Assembly: GCA_031284645.1 (NCBI GenBank)
Contig: JAITXS010000178.1
Span: 1 to 18,220 of the forward strand
Origin: Spirochaetaceae bacterium
GTDB taxonomy: Bacteria > Spirochaetota > Spirochaetia > Treponematales > Breznakiellaceae
DNA: 18,220 nt
Direction: 5' to 3'
Shown here: one piece after another, positions 1 to 7,640 of the stretch
Numbering within the stretch: position 1 is the stretch's first letter
Layout of the letters: each line of letters begins with the position of its first letter
Position numbers and translations under genes: made by a program
Notes under the pieces: model-generated
Told to the model about the DNA's origin: nothing
Databases searched by the model: none
The model's input: the letters and a program-made list of their open reading frames with translations, nothing else

Positions 1-54
1 CAATGAAATCCGAAATACTATTATGACATTAAAAATATATGTGTATGTATTTGC

Positions 55-549
55 GTGTTATTAATTCAAATTTGTGTCGTGCAGGATTTGACTGCACAAA
101 AAGTGTGGAAATTCGGCAGTGATGCTGAAAAAATGCTTTGGAACAGAATTGTTACTCGTATAGAGGATACGCCCGGATTTGCTACTGATCACAAATACAA
201 ATTGTTGCTAGTTGGTTCTCTCCCGGCACTACGTAAAAACTATTATTCAGGACATAACGCATCCGGTGGTTCAGCAGGATTGTTAATTCATTCTTATGAT
301 ACCGGATGGGTCCCTTTTTCGGGTGTTGAATTTTATACGTATCATTTTATTGGAGAGCGATATAATACTTCAAATTTATTTTATAACGAGTCTGTAAAGA
401 ATTTGGTATTGGAAATGGCGCCGGAAATAGAGCAGGCAAAAGTTTATCCTGATAGATCTTCTATAGTCATTAAAAATGACATTCTTTTGGTTGTGTGGGA
501 TCAGGCAAGTTTAGATAGTACGCTTGAATTTATAAAAAACGAGAATTAG
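55..549 (+). CDS. C-terminal fragment of a GtrII-like membrane glucosyltransferase, probably frameshifted
   Basis: The readable part resembles the C-terminal end of GtrII-type glucosyltransferases (polytopic membrane enzymes that add glucose to surface glycans). It has a short hydrophobic start (LLIQICVV), then a soluble domain with the pattern DAEKMLWNRIVTRIED, a VGSLP strand and a late YPDRSSIVIKNDILLVVW stretch. A full member is several hundred residues with about ten membrane helices; only about 165 residues are here. This frame is closed upstream by TGA at 4-6, while the neighbouring frame is open from base 2 to 61 and encodes a hydrophobic run (LKIYVYVFACY) that would join naturally to LLIQIC. 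A one-base slip near 53-62 is therefore likely. The GTG at 55 is merely the first in-frame start codon and is probably not a real start. The family call is from remembered pattern; moderate confidence. Confidence 0.5.
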   Translation: MLLIQICVVQDLTAQKVWKFGSDAEKMLWNRIVTRIEDTPGFATDHKYKLLLVGSLPALRKNYYSGHNASGGSAGLLIHSYDTGWVPFSGVEFYTYHFIGERYNTSNLFYNESVKNLVLEMAPEIEQAKVYPDRSSIVIKNDILLVVWDQASLDSTLEFIKNEN

Positions 550-552
550 GTG

Positions 553-714
553 ATGTATAAATTTATTTTTGAGTTAGATGGAATAATTACTACACAAGAA
601 ATTTTACCCCTTGTATCAAATCATTTTGGGGTAAAAGAACAGATTGACAAGCTTGTGAAAGATGCTGCTCATATTCCATCTGTTGAAAGGTTTATACGGC
701 ACAAGAGAGCATAA
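553..714 (+). pseudogene. N-terminal stump of a HAD-type (phosphoserine phosphatase-like) phosphatase
   Basis: An ATG three bases after the preceding stop opens 53 codons. The first residues, MYKFIFELDGIITTQEILPL, match the usual start of HAD-IB phosphatases (MYKFIFDLDGTITTQEILP-type). Two catalytic-motif positions are altered: the DxDGT motif reads ELDGI, so the nucleophilic Asp is Glu and the motif Thr is Ile. The segment continues recognisably (SNHFGVKEQIDKL, then VERFIRHKRA) and ends at TAA at 712-714, where the family normally continues for about 150 or more residues. No continuation of the family is visible in any frame downstream. Truncation plus loss of the nucleophile argues for a dead remnant, though a short translated peptide cannot be excluded. 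It was probably part of the same glycan locus. Confidence 0.7.
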
Positions 715-880
715 AATAGAAGCGAATTGGTGAGTTAATAGACAATTGAAGGAAGTAATATAAAAAACAGTTTAAGAAGACTAAAGAAATTAATAAAACT
801 ATTTATCTCTCCTTTGCCAACAAAATGAGTGAGGGGGGCAATACCATTTTAAATCATAGAAAGTGCATAGGAGAGAAGAA
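715..880. other. Intergenic stretch with possible gene debris
   Basis: No intact gene lies between the phosphatase stump and the next glycosyltransferase. A stop-to-stop segment at 742-828 (plus) encodes a very basic, leucine-rich peptide containing SLRRLKKLIKLFISPLPTK. It looks like the tail that often ends glycosyltransferases, so it may be a leftover of a deleted gene; it has no start codon or ribosome-binding site worth naming. No convincing promoter was seen. The ribosome-binding site of the next gene lies at 869-880. Confidence 0.3.
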
Positions 881-2257
881 ATGACTCGTATTCTTATAAG
901 TTTTTATCAGCCGGTTATAGGAGACACAGCAGAAAATATAATCCATTTCTATGAGTCTGTATCAAATGAGCTGGAAAAGGCGGGGAATAAAGTACTGCTA
1001 TTAAATATTACCCCATTTCAGTCCGGATATTATGACGGTGATATAACACACAAAGACTATTTAATAGATCGTGTTAGAGAATTTAAACCGGAATTGATAT
1101 GGACATACAACAATCAAATTCCTGAATGTATTATTATAACAACAGATTGTCCAATCATTGTGTTCGATGCAGATTCTGATTATTTATTTGTCCACAAAGA
1201 ATTTATCAAAAAATATCAGGAACGTTATTATATGGCGACACAATATCCGGGCATCGAACAGAACTATATTAATCTTGGGTTTTCCAATCAGCGAATTTGT
1301 TCAATACACAGCGCAACGTCCGTACAAAAAGAATATCTTCAAAAGGCTCATAATATATCATTTATCGGATCTAAATTTCAATATTATTCTATGCCTGACC
1401 AAAAACTACCACCACGGATGGTTTATAAGATTCTAAGAGAATCGTGGAATGATGATTCGTGTGATTATTATGCTGTGTTCTGTAAGTACTTTAATTTATA
1501 TAAAACAGAAGATATATACTATCGTTTGTTTGATTCAAGAAATTACATATTGTCTTCTGTTTTGGATTTAGGACTTAGTTTGTATGGTGTAGGATGGGAT
1601 ACGGCAACAGATAATTTTGCGCTTAGCACAGCTTTTAATCCGACACCTACTTATTCGCTAAAACATAATCAGGATTTATATAATTCGTCCAAAATATGCC
1701 TTTCTATTTCACATCCGCAATGCAAGGGGTATACTTACCCATGGCGAATTTATGATATTATGGCTTCAAGTGGCTTGTTAATTGCCTCTTATTCAAAATT
1801 GCTGGAAGAACAAACACGGGGAATAGTTTCTATTCCTATGTATCATTCTCCTTTTGATGTAAGGGATCTTTGTAAAAAATATCTTTCTGAACCACATCTG
1901 TGCGAGGATATTATTGCCGCTTCAAATGAATTTATTGAAAAACACGGCAGATGGAAAGAAAATTTTAAGACTCTGGAATCTTTTATCGGAATAAAACTGG
2001 TCAATGAACATAAAGGCGTTCTTGCCGATGAAGTGATTAAAAACAATATTGTGACAGTATTAAAACTGCCGGATGAAGTGTCTAGAATAACTCCCGAAGA
2101 ATTGCCCCAAAAAGAATATACGAAACAAAAGACATCTTTTGCTAAACGTATCTTACATAAACTAAAAGGACATAAAAAAATGCTTTTAATTTTAGCGTTA
2201 TTTCTATTAGTTTTTGTAGAGGCGGTTGAAGTAATAATTCTTCTTTTAAAATTATGA
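881..2257 (+). CDS. CgeB-like glycosyltransferase with C-terminal membrane anchor
   Basis: This 458-residue protein is probably a GT-B-fold glycosyltransferase. The N-terminal half has alternating strands and helices (ILISFYQPV; ELIWTYNN; PIIVFDADSD). The C-terminal half carries the Glycos_transf_1_2/CgeB pattern: LYNSSKICLSIS, then YPWRIYDIMASSGLLIASY, then a late IIAASNEFIEKHGRW helix. The last 29 or so residues are a basic patch followed by a hydrophobic run (MLLILALFLLVFVEA), which should anchor the tail in the membrane. The start is taken at ATG 881 because AGGAGAGAA lies directly before it; a GTG at 863 is in frame but lies before that site. The stop overlaps the next start by four bases (ATGA), so the two genes are probably translationally coupled. 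Donor and acceptor are unknown; a surface glycan or glycoprotein is likely from context. Confidence 0.7.
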   Translation: MTRILISFYQPVIGDTAENIIHFYESVSNELEKAGNKVLLLNITPFQSGYYDGDITHKDYLIDRVREFKPELIWTYNNQIPECIIITTDCPIIVFDADSDYLFVHKEFIKKYQERYYMATQYPGIEQNYINLGFSNQRICSIHSATSVQKEYLQKAHNISFIGSKFQYYSMPDQKLPPRMVYKILRESWNDDSCDYYAVFCKYFNLYKTEDIYYRLFDSRNYILSSVLDLGLSLYGVGWDTATDNFALSTAFNPTPTYSLKHNQDLYNSSKICLSISHPQCKGYTYPWRIYDIMASSGLLIASYSKLLEEQTRGIVSIPMYHSPFDVRDLCKKYLSEPHLCEDIIAASNEFIEKHGRWKENFKTLESFIGIKLVNEHKGVLADEVIKNNIVTVLKLPDEVSRITPEELPQKEYTKQKTSFAKRILHKLKGHKKMLLILALFLLVFVEAVEVIILLLKL

Positions 2258-4170
2258 AAAAACTGACTGTTCTTATGCCGTGTTACAACATGGAAAAATA
2301 TATCGCCCGCGCTCTGGATTCTATTCTTGTTCAAGAAGTATCGTTTGACTATTTAATACTGGTTATAGATGACGGTTCCACAGATAACAGCGTGGAAATA
2401 GTTAACGAATTTATCCAAAAATATCCGGATAAAATTGTTTTACACAAAAACTCGAAAAATGAAAAACTGCTAGCAACAATAATTAAAGCTTATAAATTAT
2501 TAAAAACGTCATATTGGACTGTTCTTGATCCGGATGATTACTGGACAGGAACAGAGAAAATGCAAACCGCTGTGGATTTTCTTGAAGATCATAGCGAATA
2601 TACGTTGTATGCGGAAAATTATCTGATAGAATCAGAGGGTTCTGTAAAGCAGGCAATATACGCAGGTATATCTGACATTGCTTTTGAGAATTTGGGCGAA
2701 GTCTTCCCTCAAACGTCATCTGTTATTTTTAGAAATGTTTTTAATAAAACGGATTTATTAAAATTAGATCGCTTCTGTAATGAAAAATACGCATCGTGTT
2801 TTAGAGGCGATTTTTTTAGAGCCTGTTATCAGTTGAGTAAAGGTCGCGGTTATTATTATCCCAAAATAAGTTCCGTATACTGCATGGCAGGAGAAGGGTT
2901 ATGGTCAACTCTTACACAATATGAGCGTGATATAAAAAATGTTAAGGCGTGTTTTATTTTTTCTTGTTTTTTTAACGATAATTCTTTTCTTCAAAAAACT
3001 GCACTGGAATCCATACAGAATTTTAAAGCGGCATATAAAAATCAAATTCGGCAAGAAGAATTAGTCGAATTGAACAATATTAGATATAAAATTAAAAAGT
3101 GCAGCCCACTTGTTTCAGTAATTATTCCGGCGTATAATCACGAAAAATATGTTCAGGAAACAATAAATTCGATAATAAATCAAAGTTATGATAATATTGA
3201 ATTATTAATCATAGATGATGGCTCTACAGACGAAACTTATCAGAGAATATGCGAAACAGAGGCTCTCTGTAAAAAACGATTTACACGCTTTGTTTTTGAA
3301 AGGCAGTCAAATTCAGGAACGTGTGAAACTCTCAACAAATTAGTCGAAAAATCTTGCGGCGAATATGTTTATATAATCGCATCCGATGACGTTGCCGATC
3401 CAAAAGCAATAGAAGCAGAGCTTGGATTCCTTGAATTACATGATGATTATGCTCTTTGTGTAGGTGCCAATGATATTATTGATGCTGAAGGGAAACATTG
3501 TTTTTGGGATAATGAGCGTAAAAATGTGTATAATGAAAAAGATGCCGTCTATTTTTCATTCTCAGATTTACTAATAAAAAACATTCCACATATAGATTTT
3601 TTTAGCGATGCTTTTGGAAGATATTCAAGTTTTTTACGTTACTTTAATCATATTCCAAACGGATACCTTATACGAAAATCCATTTTTAATCAAACAGGAT
3701 TATTTACAAAAGAAGCGCCGTTAGAAGATTTTTGGATAATGATGCAAATCGCCAAGTATGCCAAGATGAAATATTTAGATGATACTCTTTTTTATTATAG
3801 ATGGCACGGGGCAAACACAATTATCAATACTGCAAGGATGAACGAATATACAGCGCAGACTTTACTCTATGAATTGCGCACGGTCTGTCCGTTTCTTGAT
3901 AATTATCTATCTTGTCTTACAACAGAAAACGCTAACTTAAAAATAGAGAATACGAACCTAAAAACAGAGAACTTTCATCTTATCGCAGAAAATTCTCGTC
4001 TCAGGATAATAGAAAATTCCCGCACTTACCGTTATGCAAGAAAAATATCCAAGCTTATACGGAAAGCAATGCCTTCAGGGTCATTTCGTGCTAAATTTAT
4101 CGGAGCTCTTGCAAAACTAATTCTAAAACTGTTAAAAGTACTAGTGCATATGTTAAGGAGAAAAAAATAA
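2254..4170 (+). CDS. Double-domain family 2 (GT-A) glycosyltransferase with coiled-coil tail
   Basis: Two family 2 glycosyltransferase domains sit in tandem in 638 residues. Domain 1 begins at residue 3 (TVLMPCYNMEKY), with the IDDGSTD nucleotide-binding motif at 38-44 and a DPDD metal-binding motif at 92-95. Domain 2 begins near 286 (VSVIIPAYNHEKY), with DDGSTDE at about 321-327, ASDD at 376-379, and later APLEDFW and a YYRWHGANT region near 512-520. Both domains therefore keep their Asp motifs and could be active. From about 556 a coiled coil repeats ENxxLK/ENxxL units, followed by an NSRTYRYARKI motif of the kind seen after coiled coils in many surface glycosyltransferases, and a basic, hydrophobic tail. 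It starts at an ATGA overlap with the upstream glycosyltransferase, so they likely act together. Two domains suggest it adds two sugars or extends an alternating glycan; this is inference. Confidence 0.82.
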   Translation: MKKLTVLMPCYNMEKYIARALDSILVQEVSFDYLILVIDDGSTDNSVEIVNEFIQKYPDKIVLHKNSKNEKLLATIIKAYKLLKTSYWTVLDPDDYWTGTEKMQTAVDFLEDHSEYTLYAENYLIESEGSVKQAIYAGISDIAFENLGEVFPQTSSVIFRNVFNKTDLLKLDRFCNEKYASCFRGDFFRACYQLSKGRGYYYPKISSVYCMAGEGLWSTLTQYERDIKNVKACFIFSCFFNDNSFLQKTALESIQNFKAAYKNQIRQEELVELNNIRYKIKKCSPLVSVIIPAYNHEKYVQETINSIINQSYDNIELLIIDDGSTDETYQRICETEALCKKRFTRFVFERQSNSGTCETLNKLVEKSCGEYVYIIASDDVADPKAIEAELGFLELHDDYALCVGANDIIDAEGKHCFWDNERKNVYNEKDAVYFSFSDLLIKNIPHIDFFSDAFGRYSSFLRYFNHIPNGYLIRKSIFNQTGLFTKEAPLEDFWIMMQIAKYAKMKYLDDTLFYYRWHGANTIINTARMNEYTAQTLLYELRTVCPFLDNYLSCLTTENANLKIENTNLKTENFHLIAENSRLRIIENSRTYRYARKISKLIRKAMPSGSFRAKFIGALAKLILKLLKVLVHMLRRKK

Positions 4171-4173
4171 GAT

Positions 4174-5298
4174 ATGATTGCGGATAAATTACAAGTTCCT
4201 TTCCTCTCTTTAAAAAATGTTACGGAATTGCATGGTGATGAAATCCGGGAAGCAGCGCGCAGGGTTATTGATTCGGGATGGTATTTGCAGGGTGCGGAAA
4301 ATGCAGCGTTTGAAAAAACTTATTCGCAGTATATAGGTGTCAAACATACTATAGGCGTTGCGAACGGTCTTGACGCCCTTATCTGGATACTTCGTGCGTA
4401 TATTGAGATGGATATTATCCAGTGCGGAGATGAAGTGATTGTTCCGGCAAATACGTATATTGCGTCTATTCTTGCGATTACAGAAAATAAGCTTATTCCT
4501 GTTTTTGTTGAGCCTTCTATAGGCACTTATAATATCGATGACACAAAAATAGAATCGGCAATAACAAAAAAAACTAAAGCTGTAATGATAGTGCACTTAT
4601 ATGGCCGATGCTCATATAACGAAAAAATAGCCGCACTCTGTAAACAATATAATCTGAAATTAATTGAAGATAACGCTCAATCTCATGGCTGCTTGTATAA
4701 GAATCAAAAAACAGGGGCGCTTGGCGATGCGGCAGGGCACAGTTTTTATCCCGGAAAAAATCTCGGTGCATTAGGCGATGGAGGTGCGGTAACAACAAAT
4801 GATGACAAGCTTGAACGCACAGTGCGAAGTTTAGCAAACTATGGTTCATCAAAAAAATATATATTTGATTATACAGGAAGAAACAGTAGGCTTGATGAGA
4901 TTCAAGCCGCGATACTCGGTGTAAAACTAAAGTATCTTGATTCTGACAACAATAAACGGAAAAATATCGCGCAAAAATATTGTCAAGATATTAATAATCC
5001 GGCAATTATCTTACCTGAGTTTCCGAAACAAGATGAAAATGTATTTCATATTTTTCCTGTCCGCACAAAACAGAGGGATCGTCTGCAATCTTTTCTTGGC
5101 GAACATGGGATAGAAACGCAAATTCATTATCCTGTTCCGCCGCACAAACAAAAATGTTACTCTGAATACGCCTATCTTTCGCTGCCGGTTACCGAACAAA
5201 TTCACCATGAAGAATTAAGCCTTCCTATAAGTCCCGCTCTTACGGATACACAAATTGATTATGTTATCGACACGATAAATAAGTACACGGATTCTTGA
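4174..5298 (+). CDS. DegT/DnrJ/EryC1/StrS-family sugar aminotransferase (FdtB/QdtB-like)
   Basis: This 374-residue PLP enzyme has the full fold-type I pattern of sugar aminotransferases: VANGLDALIW near 62-71 (phosphate binding), VPANTYIASI near 90-99, IEDNAQSHG with Asp166 (pairs with the pyridine nitrogen), and SFYPGKNLGALGD with Lys195 as the Schiff-base lysine. The length is normal for the family. The FYPGKNLGALGDGGAVTT block is most like enzymes that aminate dTDP-3-keto-6-deoxyhexoses (FdtB/QdtB/TylB); the exact substrate is inferred. The start lies three bases after the preceding stop, with AAGGAG at 4155-4160 inside the end of the upstream gene. The partner genes for such a sugar (RmlA/RmlB, ketoisomerase, acetyltransferase) are not in the window, so the pathway must be completed elsewhere. 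Confidence 0.85.
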   Translation: MIADKLQVPFLSLKNVTELHGDEIREAARRVIDSGWYLQGAENAAFEKTYSQYIGVKHTIGVANGLDALIWILRAYIEMDIIQCGDEVIVPANTYIASILAITENKLIPVFVEPSIGTYNIDDTKIESAITKKTKAVMIVHLYGRCSYNEKIAALCKQYNLKLIEDNAQSHGCLYKNQKTGALGDAAGHSFYPGKNLGALGDGGAVTTNDDKLERTVRSLANYGSSKKYIFDYTGRNSRLDEIQAAILGVKLKYLDSDNNKRKNIAQKYCQDINNPAIILPEFPKQDENVFHIFPVRTKQRDRLQSFLGEHGIETQIHYPVPPHKQKCYSEYAYLSLPVTEQIHHEELSLPISPALTDTQIDYVIDTINKYTDS

Positions 5299-5385
5299 CA
5301 AGTCCAGACCCGGCGATTATACACAAGACAAGTTTTCGGCTTTCATGTTGCAGAGATACTGTATGTTATATTTTCGCGATTCACG

Positions 5386-6675
5386 TTAGGGAAGCAACTC
5401 TTTCGTTCCTATAGATCTGATTTTGAGTATAGTAACAGCTCCGCTGCCAAAAACTTTTTCGATATATTTCTTGTAAGCGGTGATGGCTTCGAGTGGCAAG
5501 TAGACTTGTATTGTTCCGGCAAAACCGCCGCCATGCACACGACACACCGTTTCGGTGGAAAACTTTTTTGTAAGAGCAAGCGCAAGCGGTATTCCCTGTT
5601 CGCAAGGATTTTTAAGTGCATAACAATTTTGTAATAGCTCAAATGATGAGGCACCGGATTCTGCAACTAATGATAAATATGTTTGCATTGATGCCGGTGA
5701 CGATATTTTTATAGCATCGGCCATTTTCCCGACACGATCATTTTCGTTAAAAAAATGCAGGGCGCGCAGCACGGCACGATCGCCCACTGCTTTTCGTAAG
5801 GCGCTTATATTGGCAAGAAGATCCGCATCTTCGAGTTCGCGTAAAAATTCTTTCCCAAAGTAAGCAGCAACTGTTTTCATTTCTTGCGGTATACTTGCGT
5901 AATCGGATGTTAAATCGGCATGACTGCCCTTTGTGTCAACAACGCATAACGCATAAGCAAAGGCTTCAGGATTAAACGCTATGCTCTCAACTTTTGGATT
6001 TTCGTTATCGGCAAAATCAATCATAACGGCACCGCCAATCGCAGAAGCCGCCTGATCCATAAGTCCGCAGGGTTTTCCAAAATAGTTATTTTCCGCTCTT
6101 TGCGCCATTTGAGCTATCTGCAAAGGAGTGTATTTTCCTTTTGCATAAAGATGATTAAAGATACTGCCACATAAAACTTCACACGCAGCCGAGGAAGAAA
6201 GACCGGAACCCGGCAATACAGTAGAATCAGCATGAGCAGTCCAGCCATTAATGGCAATGCCATCTCCTGCCATTTCAGAGGCAATGCCGCGCACAAGACT
6301 TTCTGTTGTGCCGCGCTCACTTTCTTGTGCCGTCAAATTCGATATATCAATATTGACATCGGGAAATCCGCTTGAGCGAAAAATAATTTTTTTATCGTTC
6401 CGCGGCGACACTGCGGCAACAGCGTCCAACTGTATGGAGGCAGCCAAGACCTTGCCGTGATTGTGGTCGGTATGATTCCCTCCAAGTTCTGTTCTGCCCG
6501 CAGCGGTAAACAAACGGACATCATGCTCTGTTTCAGGAAAGGCGTTTATCAAACCATTTACAAGTTGCGTGTATCGCGCCTGTTGCGCTTTAACATCATC
6601 ACTGCCGTACAAATTTTCAAATGTTTGCGTCGATTTTGTGTCCGTGATTTTTTCTGTCAATGTTTTTCCGTTCAT
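5386..6675 (-). CDS. galK: Galactokinase (GHMP family)
   Basis: It phosphorylates galactose to galactose-1-phosphate with ATP in the cytoplasm. In 429 residues all three GHMP motifs are visible: GRTELGGNHTDHNHG at 60-74 (the galactokinase signature, in the variant GGNHTD form rather than GEHTDY), PGSGLSSSAA at 155-164 (ATP-binding loop), and HGGGFAGT near the C-terminus. CGLMDQAAS at 203-211 holds the expected catalytic Asp207. I place the start at ATG 6675, which overlaps the galE stop as ATGA; an in-frame ATG at 6693 would add six residues. It is the last gene of the araD operon. No clear terminator was seen in the 87 bases to the convergent aminotransferase gene. Within the GHMP family a close alternative would be another hexose or N-acetylhexosamine kinase. 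Confidence 0.9.
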   Translation of the reverse strand: MNGKTLTEKITDTKSTQTFENLYGSDDVKAQQARYTQLVNGLINAFPETEHDVRLFTAAGRTELGGNHTDHNHGKVLAASIQLDAVAAVSPRNDKKIIFRSSGFPDVNIDISNLTAQESERGTTESLVRGIASEMAGDGIAINGWTAHADSTVLPGSGLSSSAACEVLCGSIFNHLYAKGKYTPLQIAQMAQRAENNYFGKPCGLMDQAASAIGGAVMIDFADNENPKVESIAFNPEAFAYALCVVDTKGSHADLTSDYASIPQEMKTVAAYFGKEFLRELEDADLLANISALRKAVGDRAVLRALHFFNENDRVGKMADAIKISSPASMQTYLSLVAESGASSFELLQNCYALKNPCEQGIPLALALTKKFSTETVCRVHGGGFAGTIQVYLPLEAITAYKKYIEKVFGSGAVTILKIRSIGTKELLP

Positions 6676-7640
6676 TGTGCGTACACATTCCATGTCGTTT
6701 TGATGAGCGTTTCAATATCTGAATACTGAGCTTTCCACATAAGTGTATTATGCGCGAGACCGGATGACGCAGTAAGCACCGCAGGATCCCCCGCCCTCCG
6801 CGGCTTGATGATAACTGGTATTTGTTTCCCGGTAATGCGCCGCGCCGCATCAATCATTTCTTTAACGGACACACCGGTTTCGCTCCCCAGATTTACGGTA
6901 AGACTTTTATCATTTTTTGTCAGGTAATCAAGCGCCAGCGCGTGCCCTGTTGCAAGATCGCTTACATGGATATAATCGCGTATGCACGTTCCATCGCGCG
7001 TATCGTAATCATCACCAAAAAGCTGCATTTCATGACGCATACCGCAGGCCGTTTCCATAACGACCGGCAAAAGATTTGCGGGGTTTTTCTCAAGCCCTGT
7101 AATGCGCCCTTGGACATCATATCCGGCGGCGTTAAAATAGCGCAAGGTTGCAAAACGAAGCCCTTTCAATTTTTCGTACCAAGCGAGTATACGTTCAATT
7201 TCCAATTTGGTAAAACCGTAATAGTTTTCGGGATTGGTCAGGTGCGCTTCGTCAATGGGAAGATATTGAGGCGCACCGTAAACAGCGGCCGATGATGAAA
7301 AAACAAAACGCTTAATGCCTGTTTCCAATGCAGCGTTTAGAATATTGATAGTGCCGGCAATATTATTAACTGAATATTTTTCCGGTTTTATCATTGACTC
7401 CCCCGCCGCTTTAAACGCCGCAAGATGCACCAGCGCGTCAAACCCGCCGCGCATTGCAGCAAGGAGAGACTCGCTTTGCAATATATCGCCTTTGATAAAA
7501 GCATCGGCATCAGGAAAAAGATTTTGGGTTAAGCCGCTTGAAAGATTATCAAAATCCGTTACCTTATTTCCGCGATCCAGGAATTCACGAACAACATGAC
7601 TGCCAATATAACCTGCCCCGCCAATAACCAGTATTTTCAT
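6672..7640 (-). CDS. galE: UDP-glucose 4-epimerase
   Basis: It interconverts UDP-galactose and UDP-glucose, using bound NAD, in the Leloir pathway. The 322-residue protein begins MKILVIGGAGYIGSH, a Rossmann fold with the GGxGYIG motif at residues 7-13. FVFSSSAAVYG at 112-122 holds the catalytic Ser/Thr strand, and NYYGFTK gives the Tyr141-x3-Lys145 catalytic pair. The length is typical (about 330). The start is taken at ATG 7640 because GGGGGA lies six bases upstream; a GTG at 7652 is in frame but inside the upstream gene. Both ends overlap neighbours by ATGA, with the nucleotidyltransferase before it and galK after it, which supports coupled translation. The family also includes epimerases for UDP-GlcNAc, but the galK linkage favours the glucose/galactose role. 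Confidence 0.93.
   Translation of the reverse strand: MKILVIGGAGYIGSHVVREFLDRGNKVTDFDNLSSGLTQNLFPDADAFIKGDILQSESLLAAMRGGFDALVHLAAFKAAGESMIKPEKYSVNNIAGTINILNAALETGIKRFVFSSSAAVYGAPQYLPIDEAHLTNPENYYGFTKLEIERILAWYEKLKGLRFATLRYFNAAGYDVQGRITGLEKNPANLLPVVMETACGMRHEMQLFGDDYDTRDGTCIRDYIHVSDLATGHALALDYLTKNDKSLTVNLGSETGVSVKEMIDAARRITGKQIPVIIKPRRAGDPAVLTASSGLAHNTLMWKAQYSDIETLIKTTWNVYAQ

Noticed and set aside
863..880. Upstream GTG start for the CgeB-like glycosyltransferase
   Set aside because: The ribosome-binding site AGGAGAG lies between this GTG and ATG 881, so the ATG is the better start.
1843..2334. Open frame of 163 codons on the minus strand over the glycosyltransferase junction
   Set aside because: It crosses the ATGA overlap of two well-supported plus-strand genes and has no domain pattern.
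5299..5385. Search for a terminator between the aminotransferase and galK
   Set aside because: No stem with a T run was found on either strand in the 87 bases; repeats such as GACAAGT are short and direct.
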